Assembly (NCBI RefSeq): GCF_027594545.1
Contig: NZ_CP115160.1
Location: 1,807,001 to 1,871,000, forward strand
Length of the DNA stretch: 64,000 bases
Direction: 5' to 3'
From: Algoriphagus sp. TR-M9
GTDB taxonomy: Bacteria; Bacteroidota; Bacteroidia; Cytophagales; Cyclobacteriaceae
The position numbers were made by a program, and so were the translations under genes. This document shows, one piece after another, positions 62,101-64,000 of the stretch. Position 1 is the first letter of the stretch; each line of letters starts with the position of its first letter. The notes under the pieces were generated by a model. That model was not told where the DNA came from and ran no database searches. It was given only the letters and a program-made list of their open reading frames with translations.

Positions 62101-62406
62101 TTGTCTGGACAAATTCACCAAAGCATCAAATACATTGGTATTGACCTGAAGTGCCACTTTTGAATTCCCTTTGATTTCCTTATTGGTGTAGACAAAGTTA
62201 AATCCGGAAGCTACTTCAATTGCTTTGAATGCTTCCTCAATAGTTGCATTGCTTAAATGCATACTCATGTGTACCTCGTCCATTCTCTTGTCCTGAACCT
62301 TTGCAGGAGCGGCCATCAGCACGGACAGGGTGAGGCATTGCACTAAGATTATTTGGAAAAATCTCTTAGACATAGTTAAAATGCGTAACCTTTTGTCATT
62401 TTTCAT
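59122..62406 (-). CDS. SusC/RagA-family TonB-linked channel with STN domain
   Basis: A 1094-residue outer-membrane channel. The signal peptide ends near MAAPAK; a secretin/TonB N-terminal (STN) domain lies about 45-110 (DEVHMSMHLSNATIEEAFKAIE). A carboxypeptidase-regulatory-like domain follows (about 135-215), then the plug (VVVIGYGTQTKREITSAVA; GLTSVSGTTQPLIVIDGIPGG; IYGTRGNAGVILITTKKG). The STN domain fits regulation through an anti-sigma protein, and a fecR gene lies just upstream. The alternative start is ATG 62373 (MSKRFF). Confidence 0.95.
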   Translation of the reverse strand: MKNDKRLRILTMSKRFFQIILVQCLTLSVLMAAPAKVQDKRMDEVHMSMHLSNATIEEAFKAIEVASGFNFVYTNKEIKGNSKVALQVNTNVFDALVNLSRQTRLEFRQINENIIVRKKAVYVPETAVVIEEAAAITVTGTVVDESNMPLPGVTVIEKGTTNGTVTDIDGNFNLDVTSGESVLTFSFIGMESIEMAVGDRRTFNITMMDDVQSLNEVVVIGYGTQTKREITSAVANVSSEEFVQTGVRSPMELIQGKVAGLNIIRTQGSNPNAGTDIQLRGLTSVSGTTQPLIVIDGIPGGNLDLLQQDDIATFDVLKDGSAAAIYGTRGNAGVILITTKKGKSGQARFDYSTYFQREFVDRRPDNLTADEYRELIAQGLVDEQNDFGSSTDLYDELLNKQNLSQYHNFAASGGSENSNYRVSFFFNDAEGIAKENSRKQYGGRMSFSQTGLQDRLTLATNMAVNLFDANRLGGGGGDFEQAIQRNPTAPIFNEDGSFVETEAYNNYNPLSRFANRISERKQLNLSGDVRLTLEIMEGLTASVFGAHQRTTYNDRYYQSMNDFANRPASQYQGTGYASKSNYLNWNNTLEATVNYKKNFNMDHNLDVIGGYSYQYFTTETFNVNNSGFTTDGFLDWNLGAGSAINNTLLPRPGMGSFKDDNTLIAFFGRASYSYKDKYFAQATLRREGSSKFGANHKWGNFPAVSVGWALTEESFLSSSSTINNLKMRLGYGVTGNQGIGNYLSLVTLGTGGVYPQEGVYYQTYGAARNPNPDLRWEKKKEWNLGFDFLLFNNKLNGSLDFYTRNTEDLLYNYTAQQPAFVKGSLFTNVGTINNRGVELFLSSMIMERGDFSWQMDLTANTQINEITSLSNDVFTVSWIETGGLPSPGNLGNAIRVEEGGAVGNFYGKKFAGFNEDGKWLFYKADGSTGTAGEMSQEDLTIIGNGVPKYMASWNNVLRYKGWDFTVFFRGKFDFDILNTKEMYFGNKRWLPNNLLSSAIDRHVELDDDPQYSDYYLENGSFVKLDNITLGYTFKVGGEYVKNLRVYASGRNIATFTGYSGLDPELQDAGFTTGIDGRGFYPRTKSFTVGLNVGF

Positions 62407-62454
62407 AACTTTAAATTTGGTTTAAACTACTAGGATTGGTTTATACTAAAATCC

Positions 62455-62478
62455 AGCATGTTTTTGACGAAACATGCT
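62455..62478. repeat. Hairpin 1 between fecR and susC
   Basis: AGCATGTTT (62455-62463) and AAACATGCT (62470-62478) form a perfect 9-bp stem around the 6-nt loop TTGACG (CGTCAA on the minus strand). A second hairpin with the same loop lies at 62488-62515. Confidence 0.75.
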
Positions 62479-62487
62479 GCAACCTCA

Positions 62488-62515
62488 GACCGGAGATGTT
62501 GACGCATCTCTGGTC
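62488..62515. repeat. Hairpin 2 between fecR and susC
   Basis: GACCGGAGATG (62488-62498) and CATCTCTGGTC (62505-62515) form an 11-bp stem with one G-T pair on the plus-strand RNA, around the same TTGACG loop. It is followed by TTTTG on the plus strand. Centres of the two hairpins are 35 bp apart. Confidence 0.75.
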
Positions 62516-62563
62516 TTTTGCACATTTACATTCTTGGGTTTTTTTTGCATAGATAAGAGGGGG

Positions 62564-63652
62564 TTATTGTTGAAAATTGATTTGAATTTCTTTGCCTTCG
62601 ATTTCGTATTTGAAGCGGGCTGTATAGCTCAAGCCTTCCAGAATGTTTTTTAAAGTCTCTCCTTTGTATTTGCCAGATAGGGTCAGGTGTTGGTCCTTAT
62701 AGTTCAATACCGTAATGCTCACACCAAACCAGTTTTCCAACATTTTAATGGCTTCGGGTAGGGGGGTCTTGTCAAAAATTATGGTCTGATCCAGCCAGGC
62801 CATAATCATTTCTGGATCAAATGCGCGTTTCTCCCAGGCTTCGCCGGATGCCAAGGTATTGATCTGTTCCCCCGGAGTCAGGTAGTCTATAAATTCCGGC
62901 ACTTGTGCGGATTTAACTTCCACCTTTCCTGTGATCAGGGAAACTGCGATTTTTCCACCTATTCCACTTTTGATATTGAAGGTGGTGCCCAGTGCTCTGG
63001 TAGTAATGTCTTTAGTATGTACTATAAAAGGTTTGTCCGCATTATGAGCCACATCAAAAAAAGCTTCGCCTTCCAGATATACCTCCCGCGTATCACCTAC
63101 AAAATTCTGTACATAGCGAATGCTGCTTCCTGCATTCAGCTTGACCACAGAGCCATCGCTCAGGGTAATCGCTGACTTTACACCTGGCTTGGTAGAGTAA
63201 GTCAACCACTTAAGCTCTTGTATTTCTTCTTGCTCCGGGGCAGTGAAATACATGAGGCCGAGGGTGAATGCCAAAAGCAAAATGGCAGCAGCTTTTACCA
63301 TTTGGAAGTTTATCTTCCGGCTTGGCTTGGTGCTTTTTTGTCGGGAATAATGATTAATAGTCGCTTCAGCGTGGATGGGGAAGCTTTTGGCTTCCTGCTT
63401 TTGTTCTCTTCCATCCAGTTTCTTATCTATTTTGTCCCAGAGCTGGTCTATTTTCACACTACCAAGTTGACGAGAAGGAGAAGGCATGTTCAGTACCAGT
63501 TCTCTGGCGATGCGAATATGCTCTAAACTCTGGGGGTTGTTTTTTATATATTCATCCCATTGAAGATTTCTCTTATTATTCGGGGAAAGGATCCATTCCC
63601 TGAATTCTGTGTCCAAGACAAAATCTTCTACTGAGAAATTTGATTTATCCAT
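62564..63652 (-). CDS. FecR-family anti-sigma factor
   Basis: A 362-residue protein from ATG 63652 (MDKSNFSVEDF); an in-frame ATG at 63667 adds MNRLI. A cytoplasmic N-terminal part (about 1-110) precedes a single membrane segment (MVKAAAILLLAFTLGLMYF). The periplasmic FecR domain follows (ITLSDGSVVKLNAGSSIRY, YLEGEAFFDV), and then a C-terminal DUF4974 domain (IIFDKTPLPEAIKMLENWFG). It should sense the SusC state through the STN domain and control an ECF sigma factor. No sigma gene lies between it and the right edge of the window. Confidence 0.92.
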   Translation of the reverse strand: MDKSNFSVEDFVLDTEFREWILSPNNKRNLQWDEYIKNNPQSLEHIRIARELVLNMPSPSRQLGSVKIDQLWDKIDKKLDGREQKQEAKSFPIHAEATINHYSRQKSTKPSRKINFQMVKAAAILLLAFTLGLMYFTAPEQEEIQELKWLTYSTKPGVKSAITLSDGSVVKLNAGSSIRYVQNFVGDTREVYLEGEAFFDVAHNADKPFIVHTKDITTRALGTTFNIKSGIGGKIAVSLITGKVEVKSAQVPEFIDYLTPGEQINTLASGEAWEKRAFDPEMIMAWLDQTIIFDKTPLPEAIKMLENWFGVSITVLNYKDQHLTLSGKYKGETLKNILEGLSYTARFKYEIEGKEIQINFQQ

Positions 63653-64000
63653 AATGAGTCGATTCACTACATTAAGGAGAGTACAGGCAAAAGTTATCCT
63701 TCAAAATTTTAAAAATTTTTAACTTTTATGGCTTTTTCAATAAATCTCTCAATCGATTGCGGAATAGATATGAAATCTAGGTTTGTCTTGAATAAATCGT
63801 AAAGGAATATTTAACTCAAACTCACTAATTCTGCTAAAACAAAATCAGAAGGACTTGTCCAATGTGGCGCATATAATAAGTGTAGTGGTTCAGATGAAAG
63901 CGTAAATCGTAAATGACCTCAAGGCAGATTTGGGTTTTAGCAAACCTTTGTACGCTGTGTCATTCTCTGCGTTCTCCGAGGTTTTTAAAAAAAAGATTTC
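63653..64000. other. Intergenic region upstream of fecR
   Basis: About 350 bp hold no gene. An AT-rich palindrome-like stretch (AAAATTTTAAAAATTTTTAA) lies at 63703-63722, and a short repeat of the ACCGCAGAG group lies at 63946-63986. Nothing like an ECF sigma gene is visible. Confidence 0.6.
63946..63986 (-). repeat. Short CGCAGAG-type repeat at the right edge
   Basis: Reading on the minus strand, AAAAACCTCGGAGAACGCAG then AGAATGACACAGCG matches the short repeats at 49591-49630 and 53078-53124 in inverted orientation. Confidence 0.6.

Overview
This looks like a chromosomal segment from a Bacteroidota bacterium, most likely of the Cytophagales/Cyclobacteriaceae type (Algoriphagus-like; this placement is inferred from gene content, not from a search). 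The evidence is a SusC/SusD pair with a FecR anti-sigma gene, TonB receptors with carboxypeptidase-regulatory N-termini, a fused alpha/beta 2-oxoacid dehydrogenase E1, split transketolase, several promoters of the Bacteroidota form TTG-N19/20-TAnnTTTG, and short intergenic repeats typical of the phylum. No tRNA, rRNA, transposase, integrase, phage gene or CRISPR array is visible. One structural RNA, RNase P RNA, is present.

Layout. 1-1012: a truncated von Willebrand A protein. 1.4-11.3 kb (minus): a long gene run with split transketolase, Bcp peroxiredoxin, M23 peptidase, FAH-family hydrolase, a DUF4377/META pair separated only by an in-frame stop, a GDSL lipase, LD-carboxypeptidase, PBP4, DUF423 and YggS. 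11.3-14 kb (plus): GH3-family protein, LysE exporter, DUF302. 14-20 kb: alanine dehydrogenase, fused E1, two lipoproteins and a LuxE-like adenylating enzyme. 20-21.7 kb (minus): rnpB followed by an NtrC-type regulator without a DNA-binding domain. 21.8-28.6 kb: DUF3109, S9 peptidase, DUF4287, a nuclease/phosphatase, an HGSNAT-like membrane protein and PPK2. 28.6-34.5 kb (minus): a three-gene exported operon with planctomycete-type cytochrome c, DUF1549/1553 and DUF1501 domains. 34.8-40.6 kb (minus): pdxA, then a ribosomal and fatty-acid block (DUF177, rpmF, fabH, efp, accB, accC). 40.8-44.9 kb (plus): rsmA, mgtE, a 2-hydroxyacid dehydrogenase, greA and a HIT protein. 45.4-46.4 kb: an unrecognised 343-residue protein. 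46.5-53 kb: a metal region with a DtxR/MntR regulator divergent from a TonB receptor, an exported CHY zinc finger, a small HMA protein and CopA. 53.6-63.7 kb (minus): FecR, SusC, SusD, DUF1080 and a beta-propeller/cytochrome c protein, which resembles a sugar-derivative uptake and oxidation locus.

How it fits together. Most of the window is core metabolism (pentose phosphate, lipid synthesis, translation, wall turnover) with accessory modules between. The clearest regulatory readings are a 20-bp perfect palindrome lying on the TonB-receptor promoter beside its likely DtxR repressor, and a terminator-like hairpin between the greA promoter and its start codon. The non-coding DNA is unusually rich in repeats. 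A 138-155 bp element with inverted ends is present three times, short ACCGCAGAG-type repeats cluster around copA, and a REP-like palindrome sits inside RNase P RNA.
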